Part shown: positions 1 to 9,401 of the stretch, piece after piece
Position numbering within the stretch: position 1 is the stretch's first letter
How the letters are laid out: each line of letters starts with the position of its first letter
Origin: G963665215 sp963665215
GTDB taxonomy: Bacteria; Chloroflexota; Dehalococcoidia; Lucifugimonadales; CAUZJF01
Direction: 5' to 3'
Assembly: GCA_963665215.2 (NCBI GenBank)
Contig: CAXXWW010000006.1
Coordinates: forward strand, 62,001 to 126,000
Length of the DNA stretch: 64,000 nt
Translations under genes and position numbers: made by a program
Notes under the pieces: model-generated
What the model saw: the letters and a program-made list of their open reading frames with translations, nothing else
What the model was told of the DNA's origin: nothing
Databases searched by the model: none

Positions 1-130
1 GGTCCTTGAGCAGGTCTTGGAACTGAAGCTTGAACTTGATCAGCCCGTCACCGATGAATACAGGGTCGCTGTAACGAAACTGTCCGCGTAGTCCCTCACT
101 GAGGTACTCGAGGTTGCCGTAATGCAGCAT
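1..130 (-). CDS. 5' end of an unknown protein (partial)
   Basis: Only the first 43 codons are inside the window; the gene runs off the left edge. The minus-strand reading begins MLHYGNLEYLSEGL. The start is chosen because GAAGGAGGGG, a strong Shine-Dalgarno sequence, sits a few bases before the ATG at 130. I do not recognise a family in this short piece; it is rich in aromatic and charged residues and has no signal peptide or membrane segment. Confidence 0.6.
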   Translation of the reverse strand, partial: MLHYGNLEYLSEGLRGQFRYSDPVFIGDGLIKFKLQFQDLLKD

Positions 131-234
131 GGCGCACCCCTCCTTCGTCAGCAATCTTGCCGTTGGGTATGGTACATTGGACCCCTTGCAAACACAAACG
201 AACAGTCACTAGCAATGCATTCGGATCAAGGCTG

Positions 235-1149
235 CTATTCAACCACGACGGGCTGCGTCCACGCCCTCGCCCCATCTGAAGATGTTACCCTTGCCCTGAC
301 GTAGCCTTCATCACCTCGAATGCGGTAGCTCGCCTCGAAGCCTGACTTTTCGCCAAGCACCGCGCCTCCCCGCCCTATGAACGAGGTGACATACGATTGC
401 TCACCTGTCTGGTCGATCTCCAGCGAGAGGGACTCCTTAGATACCTGAACCTCGTGGAGCGACACTCCCGTAGATGAATAGAAATCGCCTTTTGCGAGAC
501 TCTCGACAATCGCCTCTGCAGATAGCTCCGCTGCACGTGTGACTACCCAGGCGCGACCTGGATTCGCTTTATCCGGGCCGAATTCAAGATAGTGGTGGGC
601 GTCGTCGGTGGCGGTCCCGAATATAGTCTCGCCTGAGCTTAAGATCCCGTCCCACACCTCCTCGAAGCTGAATGTCCGCGGATCGCCTTTTACGTTCATC
701 GGGTGTGCGTTAAAAATGTCCATAAGCTTTGCGCCCTCGATTTCTTTTAGGGTTCGAGGGTCAAACCCCGGTCGGTAGTAGGGTACAGACAGAATGGCGA
801 TTCCTCCGGCGCCGAGGACGGCGTCGACGTTTGCCTGGATCGTCGGAAGTATCTCGGCGGCGTTGATGGGCTCCACGGCTCTCGATATTCCGACACAGTT
901 TACATAAACCGCCTTCTCCTGGTCCTCGAGCTGCACGGTCAGCTCTTCTCCGGGTATCATCAGCGGCTTGCCGGACGGCGGGGTGTCAAAGTCCTCCGGG
1001 AGAATTGTCAGGCGATTGTGGTCGCTCAGCACCAGCCAGTCAAACCCGTGGTCTCGGAACCATTCCACCACTTCCCCAGGCGACACATCACCGTCCGACT
1101 CGGTTGTATGGCAATGGAGATTCCCCTTGTACCACTTTAATTCTGCCAT
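235..1149 (-). CDS. PHP-domain metal-dependent hydrolase (CehA/McbA-like)
   Basis: A 304-residue protein with the polymerase/histidinol phosphatase (PHP) fold. The metal-binding motifs are visible in order: HCH within NLHCHTTESDGD near residue 12, SDHN near residue 43, GEELT near residue 68, and a late DDAHH. These ligands normally hold two or three divalent metals for phosphoester hydrolysis. The N-terminal half is the PHP barrel; the C-terminal ~80 residues look like a small beta-domain, as in CehA-type stand-alone PHP proteins. AGGAGG precedes the ATG. No signal peptide, so probably cytoplasmic. The substrate cannot be told from sequence, and the neighbours give no clue because IS debris follows. 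Confidence 0.85.
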   Translation of the reverse strand: MAELKWYKGNLHCHTTESDGDVSPGEVVEWFRDHGFDWLVLSDHNRLTILPEDFDTPPSGKPLMIPGEELTVQLEDQEKAVYVNCVGISRAVEPINAAEILPTIQANVDAVLGAGGIAILSVPYYRPGFDPRTLKEIEGAKLMDIFNAHPMNVKGDPRTFSFEEVWDGILSSGETIFGTATDDAHHYLEFGPDKANPGRAWVVTRAAELSAEAIVESLAKGDFYSSTGVSLHEVQVSKESLSLEIDQTGEQSYVTSFIGRGGAVLGEKSGFEASYRIRGDEGYVRARVTSSDGARAWTQPVVVE

Positions 1150-1235
1150 CTACGGCCTCCTTGAACTTCTTCAGCTTGCCATCCGCGGGTCCGCCCCACA
1201 CGCGATTCTGGTGGCCCCGTAATTATACATATAAG

Positions 1236-1857
1236 CCAGGATTTCCCACTTCAGACTGCCCGGGCCCAAGCCATGCCCAATCCCCGACGAGAGCCTTGGT
1301 CGTATGACTCCCGAACGCCATCAACCATCCCGTCGAGCTTGCAAGACCGTGTCTTGGCGTTGTGAACTGGCGTTCGATGGGCAGCGGAGGTGGCTGTCAC
1401 TACGTTTGCACTCCCTTCGAACTCCCCCAGGCACGCACCTCGCCCTTGGCTACCCTCATCACCTCCGATGACCCAAAGGATGTTCGCTACCCAGGTGCTG
1501 CATGGAGCGCGCCGATGGGCTCCAAGACCCCATGGAACACCACCCGAGGCACAGCCACCTCAGCGAGCTGGAACACCAGCCGCCGCGCGTGACGAGCTAG
1601 CCTCCCCCCAATCTTGATGAGCTTGACCTGGAGGCTTCGTAGTGACCAGTGCTTAACCGCACAGGGCATGCATAGCCTGCGCAGCAAGTCCCCAAGGTTG
1701 TACGCCAGGCCTGTCCTGAGCATGTCGAAAGGATGAACAGAGCTAACCGCACCTGGTTGGCCACGAACCGATGGCAGGACAGCCGGGTCCAGTGCAGGGC
1801 GTACAGTACTCTTACCGGATTACGACGCTCCCATGCGGCTGACCTGGGAAATGTGGG
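1236..1857 (-). mobile_element. Internally deleted IS1380-family relic
   Basis: This block matches both ends of the full IS1380-type element at about 29821-31753. Its left part parallels the transposase 3' end and tail of that copy; its right part (CTTACCGGATTACGACGC and following) matches the far terminus. The middle, most of the transposase, is absent. The two ends are imperfect inverted repeats built around ATTTCCCA..TCAG. Boundaries are approximate because no clear target-site duplication was seen. Confidence 0.7.
1487..1806 (-). pseudogene. IS1380 transposase C-terminal fragment, frameshifted
   Basis: Two minus-strand frames together give the end of an IS1380 transposase: ALHWTRLSCHRFVANQ in one and AYNLGDLL..KHWSLRSLQVKLIK in the other. 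They match the C-terminus of the transposase at 30073. The frame breaks at about 1709-1732, where a short palindromic repeat unit (CCTTTCGACATGCTCAGG on the minus strand) has been inserted into the codons corresponding to FVLAYNLG of the intact copy. Non-functional. Confidence 0.75.
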
Positions 1858-2041
1858 ATCGAAGGATTCTTGTTCCCGCCCACCCGCCCTAACGGTGTTC
1901 GGGAAGCCCCCAGACCCCTCCCAGAAAGGGTCGCACGCTTTCTGGACTCTCCCGCCGGACACGTCAAACCAGGAGTGACTTGGGACTAGTGGACCCACCC
2001 CCTCGATGTCAGCCAGACCCAAGGGGGACCCTCCGGGAAAG

Positions 2042-3327
2042 TGTATAGACCGGGGACATAGCTTACACATGTTCGGGGACATGGTGGACACCATAATAGG
2101 CATGACTTCATTACAAGGAGGTGGTCATGCCATGGAAGGAGATGTCCGTTATGTCTCAGAGGAGAGAGTTCGTGGAGCTGGCGCAGGCTGAAGGCACCAA
2201 CAAAAGGGGCCTTTGCCGTCGCTTCGGGATCAGCCCTACGACTGGATACAAGTGGCTTGGGCGTTTCCGTGAAGGGAGCGAGGCAGGCCTGGTCGAGCTG
2301 CCGCGGCGGCCTCACTACTCGCCTGCACGTACCCCATCGCAGGTTGAGCAGGCGGTGCTGTCTGCCCGTGCGGCCCATCCGGCCTGGGGAGCTCGTAAGC
2401 TGCGACGGTGGCTTTTGGACCGCAGGGATGTGTTTGAGGCGGACATGCCGGCCCCCAGTACTATCACGGCGATCTTGCGTCGTCATGGCCGCATTGACCC
2501 CGCCGAGGGGCCCAAGCACCGTTCCTGGCAGCGATTTGAACACCAGGCCCCCAACGACCTGTGGCAGATGGACTTCAAAGGCCACTTCCCCCTTACCCGA
2601 GGACGCTGCCACCCTCTGACTGTTCTGGACGATCACTCTCGGTTTGCCTTGGGGCTGCAGGCCTGCGGTAACGAGCAGGGAGAGATGGTGCAACAGCGCC
2701 TGACGGCTATCTTCCGGCGCTACGGCCTGCCCAACACAATGTTGATGGACAATGGCTCCCCGTGGGGCCATGACCAAGACCACCCCTACACACCTTTTAC
2801 AGTCTGGCTGCTGAGGTTGGGCATCGGAGTCAGTCATGGACGCCCTTATCACCCTCAGACACAGGGAAAAGATGAGCGCTTCCACCGAACCATGACCGTT
2901 GAAGTGCTGCAGGGGAGCAGCTTCACTGATCTGGCGCACTGCCAGAGAGCCTTCGACCTGTGGCGGGACATCTACAACTTGGAGCGGCCCCATGACGCCC
3001 TTGACCTTGCTACTCCGGCCACCAAGTACCAAGTGAGCCAAAGACTGTTTCCCGAGGTCCTTCCACCCTTGGAGTACGAACCAACCGACCTGGTACGCCG
3101 TGTTCACGACAAAGGTAGGCTCCAGTTGTTTGGCCGTATCTTCAAGGTACCTAAGGCCTTCAAGGGCATGCCAGTGGCTATTCGGCCGACAACTGACGAT
3201 GGAGTCTGGAACGTCTTCTTCGCCACTCATCAAATCGCCCAGCTTGACCTCAGGCACGATGCCTAACATACTCAAATGTGTCCACCATGTCTCCGAACAC
3301 CCGTCCACCATGTGTCCGGTCCATACA
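2042..3327 (+). mobile_element. IS481-family insertion sequence, copy A (1286 bp)
   Basis: The left end begins TGTATAGACCGGGGACAT and the right end, reversed, begins TGTATGGACCGGACACAT. Both ends also repeat a GTTCGG.GACATGGTGGAC block. It is flanked by a 5-bp target-site duplication GAAAG (2037-2041 and 3328-3332). A nearly identical 1286-bp copy is at 31903-33188, which implies recent transposition. Confidence 0.95.
2127..3266 (+). CDS. IS481-family transposase
   Basis: A 379-residue transposase. Residues ~8-60 hold a helix-turn-helix (GLCRRFGISPTTGYKWL); a second winged segment follows around RRPHYSPARTPSQ. The rve/DDE catalytic core carries D in WQMDFKGHF, D in MLMDNGSPWG and E in QGKDERFHR. 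The start at ATG 2127 is preferred over GTG 2121 because AAGGAGG ends seven bases before it. The protein is the same as that of copy B; the one base difference I noticed between the copies (a GCC/GCA alanine codon) is silent. Functional from sequence. Confidence 0.93.
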   Translation: MPWKEMSVMSQRREFVELAQAEGTNKRGLCRRFGISPTTGYKWLGRFREGSEAGLVELPRRPHYSPARTPSQVEQAVLSARAAHPAWGARKLRRWLLDRRDVFEADMPAPSTITAILRRHGRIDPAEGPKHRSWQRFEHQAPNDLWQMDFKGHFPLTRGRCHPLTVLDDHSRFALGLQACGNEQGEMVQQRLTAIFRRYGLPNTMLMDNGSPWGHDQDHPYTPFTVWLLRLGIGVSHGRPYHPQTQGKDERFHRTMTVEVLQGSSFTDLAHCQRAFDLWRDIYNLERPHDALDLATPATKYQVSQRLFPEVLPPLEYEPTDLVRRVHDKGRLQLFGRIFKVPKAFKGMPVAIRPTTDDGVWNVFFATHQIAQLDLRHDA

Positions 3328-3364
3328 GAAAGGGAGAGGAGGGCGGTCAGAGTGCCGCCGGCGT

Positions 3365-4387
3365 CTAGGGCGGTGAAGGTGGCGGCCCGTTGGGAACGAA
3401 TCCGGTGGGCTCCCATGCGGGGAACGCATCCGTAGCCTCGTGCTCGGTGAGGCGAATCGTGGACTTGGCGGCGACATCGACGACCCAAATATCACGTTGG
3501 CCGGAGCCGGCAAACGAGGCATAGGCGATCTTCCTGCCGTCGGGAGACCAGCTTGGCTTCTCGTCGGGGCCCACGGCCTCCTGGATCAGCGGCCTGAAGG
3601 CGTCCCCATCGGCCTCTACGGTGTAGAGCGTGCCAACGTCCAGGCTGGTCCGGTCCAGGAGGTTAGAGATCAGCGCCAATTCAGACCCGCTGGGCGACCA
3701 GTCCGGCCAGCCAAGAAAAAAACCATCGAACAACACTTTTTTGTCCTTGGCGCTAAATATTGGGGTGGTGCCTATGATGCCTTCCCGGTCGAAGGCAAAC
3801 AAGCTGCTCTCCACCACAAAGGCCACCTGGGAGCTATCTGGAGACCAGGCAGGCCACCGGGCGCGCTTCCGGAACGGGGTTATGTTCGTCGGTTCTGACC
3901 CGTCAGGGTTCATAATCCATATGCTGGTGCTGCCTCCTCTATCCGATACGAAGGCTATCTTCGTGCCGTCGGGGGACCAGGCGGGGGTGAGGTCGGAGGC
4001 GGGATCACTGGTCAGCTGTACCTGATTGGAGCCATCGGAATTCATCACGTAGATGTTATTGTCCCCATCCCGGTCCGAATAGAATGCGATCTTGCTCCCA
4101 TCCGGCGACCAGGTAGGATGGCTGTCAAAGCCCGGGTGGTTGGTAAGATTACTCTTCCCCGAGCCGTCGGCGTTCATGACGTATATCTCCCAGTTGCCGT
4201 CCCTCTTTGAAACGAAGGCGATGCGCGACATGACCGGCGCTGCTACAGGCGTGGGCGTAGGAGTGCTGACCGTGGGTGCGGGGTTAGAACATCCGGCAGC
4301 TATCAGCAAGGCAGCCCCGCAAAGGGCGGATACGGCCAGGGTCAGTCCGGCGCGCCTGGGGGCCTTCGATGCAGGTTGCCTGCTCAT
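3365..4387 (-). CDS. TolB-like beta-propeller lipoprotein
   Basis: A 340-residue protein with a lipoprotein signal peptide: basic N-terminus, hydrophobic stretch LTLAVSALCGAALL and lipobox IAAGC (Cys ~33), so it is probably anchored on the outside of the membrane. A Thr/Pro linker follows, then six or seven WD40-like PD40 repeats, each with WSPDG..IAF.S.RDG..IYVMN, as in the TolB propeller. Such domains usually bind peptides or partner proteins. It is the last gene of the minus-strand ABC operon, 88 bp after the DUF4340 gene, so it may be a surface part of that system or just co-transcribed. IS481 copy A inserted just beyond its 3' end. Confidence 0.82.
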   Translation of the reverse strand: MSRQPASKAPRRAGLTLAVSALCGAALLIAAGCSNPAPTVSTPTPTPVAAPVMSRIAFVSKRDGNWEIYVMNADGSGKSNLTNHPGFDSHPTWSPDGSKIAFYSDRDGDNNIYVMNSDGSNQVQLTSDPASDLTPAWSPDGTKIAFVSDRGGSTSIWIMNPDGSEPTNITPFRKRARWPAWSPDSSQVAFVVESSLFAFDREGIIGTTPIFSAKDKKVLFDGFFLGWPDWSPSGSELALISNLLDRTSLDVGTLYTVEADGDAFRPLIQEAVGPDEKPSWSPDGRKIAYASFAGSGQRDIWVVDVAAKSTIRLTEHEATDAFPAWEPTGFVPNGPPPSPP

Positions 4388-4475
4388 GGTTGGGACGCAG
4401 CCTCGGGGCGATTCAATGGTTGTGCTCTCGGGTGGGCAAGTAACCGGGCGGCGCTCGGCCCGCGTGGCGCTGGCC

Positions 4476-5471
4476 CTAACCGGACGGCGCAGGCGTGGGT
4501 GTGGGAGCGAGAATGAAGTCCTGCCTCGTCTTTAGTACCTTAGCGGCGTCTTCGGCATTGAGGAAATACACCCAGGAATTTTCGAGGTCCTTGACGTAGT
4601 AGGAGCCTTCTGCCTTCTCCAGGAATAGCAGCAGGACCGAGCTTGCGGTGGCTCCCTCCTTGGTGCCGATGCCGAGGCGGATGTCGGGCTGGGTAAAATC
4701 GAGCTCTGCTACCTCTTTCACGCTGGGCAAGTCGCTGGTGACCAGTGTCTCAAGCTCCGCCAGCAGGCCCAAGGTGACATCCAGGCTGGCAGCCTCCCGT
4801 GAGCCATCGCTAACCACGAACCAGACCGAGTTGATCACGCGTAGGTCGAACTCATCACCGGGGTAGGAGAAGGTGATGGCTTCCACCTCGTCGCGGGGAA
4901 TTTGCACGATGGAGGGCTCGGCCCAGAATTTCGGGTCCGCACGGAAGCGGATCGGGAACTCGCAGAACACGCCGTATACCTCGTCGGCGTCAGGGCGTCT
5001 CAGATAGCAGAGACGCGCGATCGTCGTCCAAGGCGTGTATAATTTCTCTACCCCTTCGACCGGGGCGAACACCTTATCCCCCACCAGGAACTCCTCGTAC
5101 AGCCTGTCCCCCTGCCAGAACTGCACCACCGTGGCATTGCCCGGTGAGACTCCCATCAAAACGTGATTGTCGGGATTATTAGATATAAGCTCAGCCTCGT
5201 CGTCGAACAGCGCCGCGGTCTCCCACATGTCCTGAAGGCCCACTACGACCACTGGGTACGGCCCCGCCTGCCACACTCCTCCCACCTTTTCAATAATGGT
5301 CTCGTGCTGGCTGTCCCTCATGACCACCTTGTCCACTACCTCGGAGGCGATTGGACGTACCCCCGCGAGCGTAGGCTGGTCGGACTCGGCCGACAAAAGG
5401 CGGAGCACCAGCCCGACGACCCCCAGGACGATCAGAAGGACCAGTACGTAACCTACCTGCTTACCCTTCAC
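4476..5471 (-). CDS. DUF4340-domain membrane protein
   Basis: A 331-residue protein with one N-terminal membrane helix (VGYVLVLLIVLGVVGLVL) followed by a large domain of DUF4340 type (VWQAGPYPVVV, LYEEFLVGDK, PIRFRADPKFW). The GTG start at 5471 lies inside the last codons of the preceding permease gene (overlap 5461-5471), which indicates translational coupling. DUF4340 proteins are regularly encoded next to GldF/GldG-type permeases, and that is the arrangement here. The C-terminus is PTPTPAPSG, a Pro/Thr tail. Biochemical role unknown; probably part of the same envelope complex. Confidence 0.85.
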   Translation of the reverse strand: MKGKQVGYVLVLLIVLGVVGLVLRLLSAESDQPTLAGVRPIASEVVDKVVMRDSQHETIIEKVGGVWQAGPYPVVVVGLQDMWETAALFDDEAELISNNPDNHVLMGVSPGNATVVQFWQGDRLYEEFLVGDKVFAPVEGVEKLYTPWTTIARLCYLRRPDADEVYGVFCEFPIRFRADPKFWAEPSIVQIPRDEVEAITFSYPGDEFDLRVINSVWFVVSDGSREAASLDVTLGLLAELETLVTSDLPSVKEVAELDFTQPDIRLGIGTKEGATASSVLLLFLEKAEGSYYVKDLENSWVYFLNAEDAAKVLKTRQDFILAPTPTPAPSG

Positions 5472-7725
5472 GGGTGTATACCTTCCGCGTAACGTTGCGC
5501 CGCATGAAATAGCGGAGCAGGCCAAGCATGATAATCAGCGCCGGCACACCGATTATGTTGCTGTACTGTACCAGGCTGCGGTGGGTGTTCGAGTCGAAGA
5601 CCAGTTGACGGATCGAGGCCCCCTTCGACCGGATCGTCGCCAGCGAATCATCCTGTGTAAGCCAGTCGATCCAGTTGACGGCCAGCGTCGGGTGTTCGGG
5701 GACTTGGCCCACCATCGACTCGGTTATCCAGTCGGAATCGGTAGCAACGATCATGCGGAAACTTTTCTCCGGGTCCTTCTCGCACTTGGGCTTCAGGGGT
5801 GCACAACGTGTGCCGGAGATGGCGACGGCCAGCAGGCGCTCCCCCTTCTCCTGGTCCGACACCTCCAGCACCCGGCTTGACTGCACGGTCAGGTCCCGAA
5901 AATCTACGTCGAGGGCAGCCGACGGCAGGGTCTTGAGCAGTGGGGTTACCTCGACGTCGATAGTATTGCCCGTCGGCCCACCGACCTCCATCGAACTGGC
6001 CCAGGGGAACACCGCCGACGTCACTCCGCCCGATATCTTGCTCTCCGCAGTCGGGACCCTAACCCAGTAAGGATAGGGTAGAGAGACCTGTCCAAACTGG
6101 GATGTGAAAGTTACCGTCGCATTGGAGGCCACGTCGAAGACGACATCACTACGCGCGATCACCCCATATTGCGAGAGATAGTCCGCCAGGCTGAACTCAT
6201 TGGCATCCCCTCTTAGTCGACTTTGGTCCACTGTCACCGGGTCAATTAGAAAGAGGGCTTTGCCTCCATCCGCCAGGAACTCGTCTATGAAATCCTGCAA
6301 CACCCCCGACATTCTCTCGGTGGGTCCCGGAATGACCAGGACGTCCACAGTGGCAAGGTCCAAGAACGCTTCCCCCCTATATTGGATCTCTTCAACCCTG
6401 TGGTGTCGTTCCAGCTGGTCCCTGAACGTCTGAAGCGCGGCGTCTCTGCGCTTTTCACCATGGCCAAACACGAACGAGATGGTCTTGGGCTGCTTCTGAG
6501 TCATTCTGTAGATGTTGCTGAGGAATCGGTACTCGATCCCGTCTAGCGATTCGATGAACGGCAGTATCTCCTTGCGATTTGCGTATGTCATGCCCACGCC
6601 CAGGAAGCCACGCGTGAGCCTGAGCTCACCCTGACTCTCAATATTGAACTGCCTGGGGGGGATAAAGTTCTGACGGGCTTCGAGCTCCACCTCCTCGTCC
6701 TGATCCGGGAACCGCCGGACGATTCTTACCTTCCCGTTCGACGTGGCTGCCAGGTCGTCCAGGAAGTGGTTTACCTCTCGCACAAGGGGTGCAATCTGCA
6801 CGGGGGGTTCTTGGGACGCGAACAGCTTAATGGTAACGATGTCGTCCAGCCCGGTGAGAAGCTCCTCGCTGGCGGTGCTGAGGGTGTAGAGCTTCCCCTC
6901 CGTCAGGTCCCATCTGCCCTCGATTGAGCGGCCGAACCAACCGACCAGCAAGCTGATCACTACCAGTCCCCCTACGCCCAGTTGCAAATTGCGGTACCGG
7001 GGAGATCGGTGACTGACACTCTTACCTCGAATCATCAGGTAGGACGCGCTCAAAAAGGTGGAGATCAGGGCAAGGAAGTAGAGGACGTCCCGCAGGTCCA
7101 GGACGCCGCGAGCGATGCCGGCGAAATGCGTGCGGGGGCTGAGGTCCTGCACCAGCACCGCAGCAGCCGAAGGCAGTGCGATGGTGACCTGCTGAAGGCT
7201 CGCCACCATGAGTACCATGATGATTGCCAGGGCGAGGATGAAGGAAACGATCTGGTTGCGGGTGAGACTTGAGGTGAAGAGGCCGATTGCCACGAAGGAT
7301 GCCGTTAGCAGGAAGGTGCCTAGATACTGGGCGACGATGGCCCCGCCATCCAGGTCCCCGGCCGTCAGAAGCGCCAGCGGGATCCCGATGGTAAGGGTGA
7401 TTCCGGCGCCTACGAATATCAGGCCCACCATGAACTTGGCCGCCAGGACGTTCCAACCCCTTATCGGCTGGGTGAGCAGGATCTCCAGGGTCCCGTCGCG
7501 CTGCTCCTCTGCCACCAGCCGCATGGTGGAGGCCGCGACGAACAGGGCCAGCCACCAGGGCATGATCTCGAACAGGGCCCTGAGCGATGCTTCTCCGACA
7601 GGGAGCGCACTCCGAAAGTAGAAGTACGAGACCACTGAAGTAAAGATAACGAGAAAGATGTACCCCGTGGGCTGATCGAAGTATCCCTTGAGGTCCTTCC
7701 TGATGAGTGAAACCAAGGAGCGCAT
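5461..7725 (-). CDS. GldF-GldG fusion: ABC-2 permease plus Gld-type substrate-binding domain
   Basis: A 754-residue fusion. Residues ~1-245 are an ABC-2 permease of about six helices (start MRSLVSLIRKDLKGYF), matching GldF/NosY-like permeases. After a linker and a further helix (GVGGLVVISLLVGW) comes an extracytoplasmic GldG domain (LTEGKLYTLSTASEELL, TISFVFGHGEK, VDVLVIPGPT) and a final C-terminal helix before RRNVTRKVYTREG. In many bacteria these are two genes. The ATG at 7725 is 7 bp after the ATPase stop, so all three genes are coupled. Substrate unknown: in Bacteroidota the system supports gliding, elsewhere it is uncharacterised. Confidence 0.88.
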   Translation of the reverse strand: MRSLVSLIRKDLKGYFDQPTGYIFLVIFTSVVSYFYFRSALPVGEASLRALFEIMPWWLALFVAASTMRLVAEEQRDGTLEILLTQPIRGWNVLAAKFMVGLIFVGAGITLTIGIPLALLTAGDLDGGAIVAQYLGTFLLTASFVAIGLFTSSLTRNQIVSFILALAIIMVLMVASLQQVTIALPSAAAVLVQDLSPRTHFAGIARGVLDLRDVLYFLALISTFLSASYLMIRGKSVSHRSPRYRNLQLGVGGLVVISLLVGWFGRSIEGRWDLTEGKLYTLSTASEELLTGLDDIVTIKLFASQEPPVQIAPLVREVNHFLDDLAATSNGKVRIVRRFPDQDEEVELEARQNFIPPRQFNIESQGELRLTRGFLGVGMTYANRKEILPFIESLDGIEYRFLSNIYRMTQKQPKTISFVFGHGEKRRDAALQTFRDQLERHHRVEEIQYRGEAFLDLATVDVLVIPGPTERMSGVLQDFIDEFLADGGKALFLIDPVTVDQSRLRGDANEFSLADYLSQYGVIARSDVVFDVASNATVTFTSQFGQVSLPYPYWVRVPTAESKISGGVTSAVFPWASSMEVGGPTGNTIDVEVTPLLKTLPSAALDVDFRDLTVQSSRVLEVSDQEKGERLLAVAISGTRCAPLKPKCEKDPEKSFRMIVATDSDWITESMVGQVPEHPTLAVNWIDWLTQDDSLATIRSKGASIRQLVFDSNTHRSLVQYSNIIGVPALIIMLGLLRYFMRRNVTRKVYTREG

Positions 7726-7732
7726 TAAGGCC

Positions 7733-8776
7733 TCAACCCTCTTCGTCTTTTCCCGCGTCCGGCTCGTCTGTGACCTGCGGCTGCCCATCTGCGGCCTCTT
7801 CATCGGCCGTCAGGGAATGGAACAGGTCCTCGAGCCGCGCCAGGTTTTCATGAAGCTCCCACAGCACCCAGTCTCGCTCCTTGGCAAGCCGGAAGATCTC
7901 CGGACGAACATCGCCTTCGTTGGCCACAGACAGGACGTAGCGTTCACGTCCGTTGATAATTCGCCGGCTCAACAGGGATTCGACGCTGGGCAGCTGGCGC
8001 AGGGCCACCTCGACCCCATCACCCTCAACCTCCACGTCGACGTAGCGCTCCCTCTGAGCGTGGGACCGTAGCTCGTCGACCGTCCCCTCGGCCACGATCT
8101 TCCCGCGCCTGATTATCAGGAGCCGGTCGCACGTCGCCTCCACCTCCTGGAGCACATGGGTGCTAAGCATCACGGTGCGGGTCTTGCCGATGGATCTGAT
8201 CTCCTCCCGGATGGAGACCCGCTGGTTAGGGTCCAGTCCCTCCGTGGGCTCGTCCATGATCAGGATCTCGGGATGGTGCAGGATTGCCTGGGCCAGGCCG
8301 ACCCGCTGCTTATACCCCTTGGAGCACTGATTGATAGGTCTGTAGTAGACCTCTTCAATCCCGGTCTCCTCCACCGCCTCCTGTATGTTGGCGCGCCGCT
8401 CCGCGCCTGAGAGTCCGCGCAGATCCGCGACAAACGTCAGGTACTCGTGGACCAGCAGGTCGCCGTAGAGGGGGTTGTTCTCGGGCAGGTAGCCGATCTT
8501 GCTCCTTGTCAGCACGTCCTGCTCCTGGTTGTCGATCCCCTCTATGAGAATCGTACCGCTGTCAGGAGTGTAGAAAGACGTCAAGAGCCTCATGGTTGTC
8601 GTTTTCCCGGAGCCGTTGGGGCCCAGGAACCCCACAACCTCCCCCTTGCGCACGTCGAACGACACGTTGTCCACCGCCGTGGTGGGACCAAATCGTTTGG
8701 TAACACCGCGGACCTGGATAGTCAGCTCTTCGGCCGGCTCCGTGGTCTTCTCCGTCATAGCTGCGACCCCGCTCAT
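7733..8776 (-). CDS. ABC transporter ATP-binding protein, GldA-like
   Basis: A ~347-residue ATPase. Walker A is GPNGSGKT, the Q-loop region is YLPENNPLYG, the signature is the degenerate CSKGYKQRVGLAQ and Walker B is ILIMDEPTEGLDP, followed by the H-loop MLSTHVLQE. The C-terminal ~90 residues are the extra domain typical of ABC-2-type exporters. It heads the minus-strand operon with the GldFG fusion, DUF4340 and propeller genes, and should energise that permease. Start uncertain: ATG 8776 used, with ATG 8758 and TTG 8782 also possible; none has a strong ribosome site. Confidence 0.9.
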   Translation of the reverse strand: MSGVAAMTEKTTEPAEELTIQVRGVTKRFGPTTAVDNVSFDVRKGEVVGFLGPNGSGKTTTMRLLTSFYTPDSGTILIEGIDNQEQDVLTRSKIGYLPENNPLYGDLLVHEYLTFVADLRGLSGAERRANIQEAVEETGIEEVYYRPINQCSKGYKQRVGLAQAILHHPEILIMDEPTEGLDPNQRVSIREEIRSIGKTRTVMLSTHVLQEVEATCDRLLIIRRGKIVAEGTVDELRSHAQRERYVDVEVEGDGVEVALRQLPSVESLLSRRIINGRERYVLSVANEGDVRPEIFRLAKERDWVLWELHENLARLEDLFHSLTADEEAADGQPQVTDEPDAGKDEEG

Positions 8777-8930
8777 CTTCAACAGTTTAATACGGCCGGC
8801 GGTATACCCGTGGATGCATCCTGGCCAACTTGGCGCCAGGTCCCGGTCGCGGTCCCTGCGGGACTACCCGGCGCAGGCGCGTAGGTCTTCCGCGGGCTTT
8901 GCACAAGAAGTGGCGCGGTCGTGTGAATTG

Positions 8931-9027
8931 CCCTTCGACAAGCTCAGGGCGAACGGCTGGTTTATAGCTCCGTTCGTGGTGAGCCTGTCGAACCACGCCT
9001 CCGCAATCCACCTTTTGGTGCAAAGCC
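8931..9027. repeat. CTTCGACAAGCTC palindromic repeat, long form
   Basis: In the 780-bp stretch between the ABC operon and the HAD gene. It begins CCCTTCGACAAGCTCAGGG, has an inner GAACGG..CCGTTC hairpin and a GTCGAACCAC return arm, and ends with a GCCTCCGCA..GGTGCAAAG tail that recurs at 49070-49203. The rest of 8777-9400 shows no gene I can support. Confidence 0.75.
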
Positions 9028-9401
9028 TCTTCGGCGATGTGCGGCGTTGGCTTCTCCCGCCGCGTCTGAACACCTCCGCCGCCATCTCGAAGGCTGGCAG
9101 TCGCCAACCGCGACTGCCGCAGGAATTGTAGATTCCCGCCGATTCCCTTGTCAATACCAGGCCTTGCGCTGGCGTGGCGGCGCCGGCGCAAGGACAGGTA
9201 GGCGAGGTCCGCTGCATGTGGACCCAGTGGAGAGGGAGACCCCTCTCCCGAGGCTGAAGACCTGGGTAGTGCTTCACTGTCGAGCAGGGCGGTGTGCGGC
9301 CGCTTACAAGGGGCCGCCAGGCGTGGTATAAAGTACGCGGGTGGACATGCCGGTCAGGTCTCTTGCAGGGCCGGCGAGGACGTGGGCACGTAAGCTGATC
9401 T

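Noticed and set aside
1986..3488. Long minus-strand open frame across IS481 copy A (also 31856-33310 across copy B)
   Set aside because: It is the antisense shadow of the transposase, has no domain, and its ends lie outside the element.
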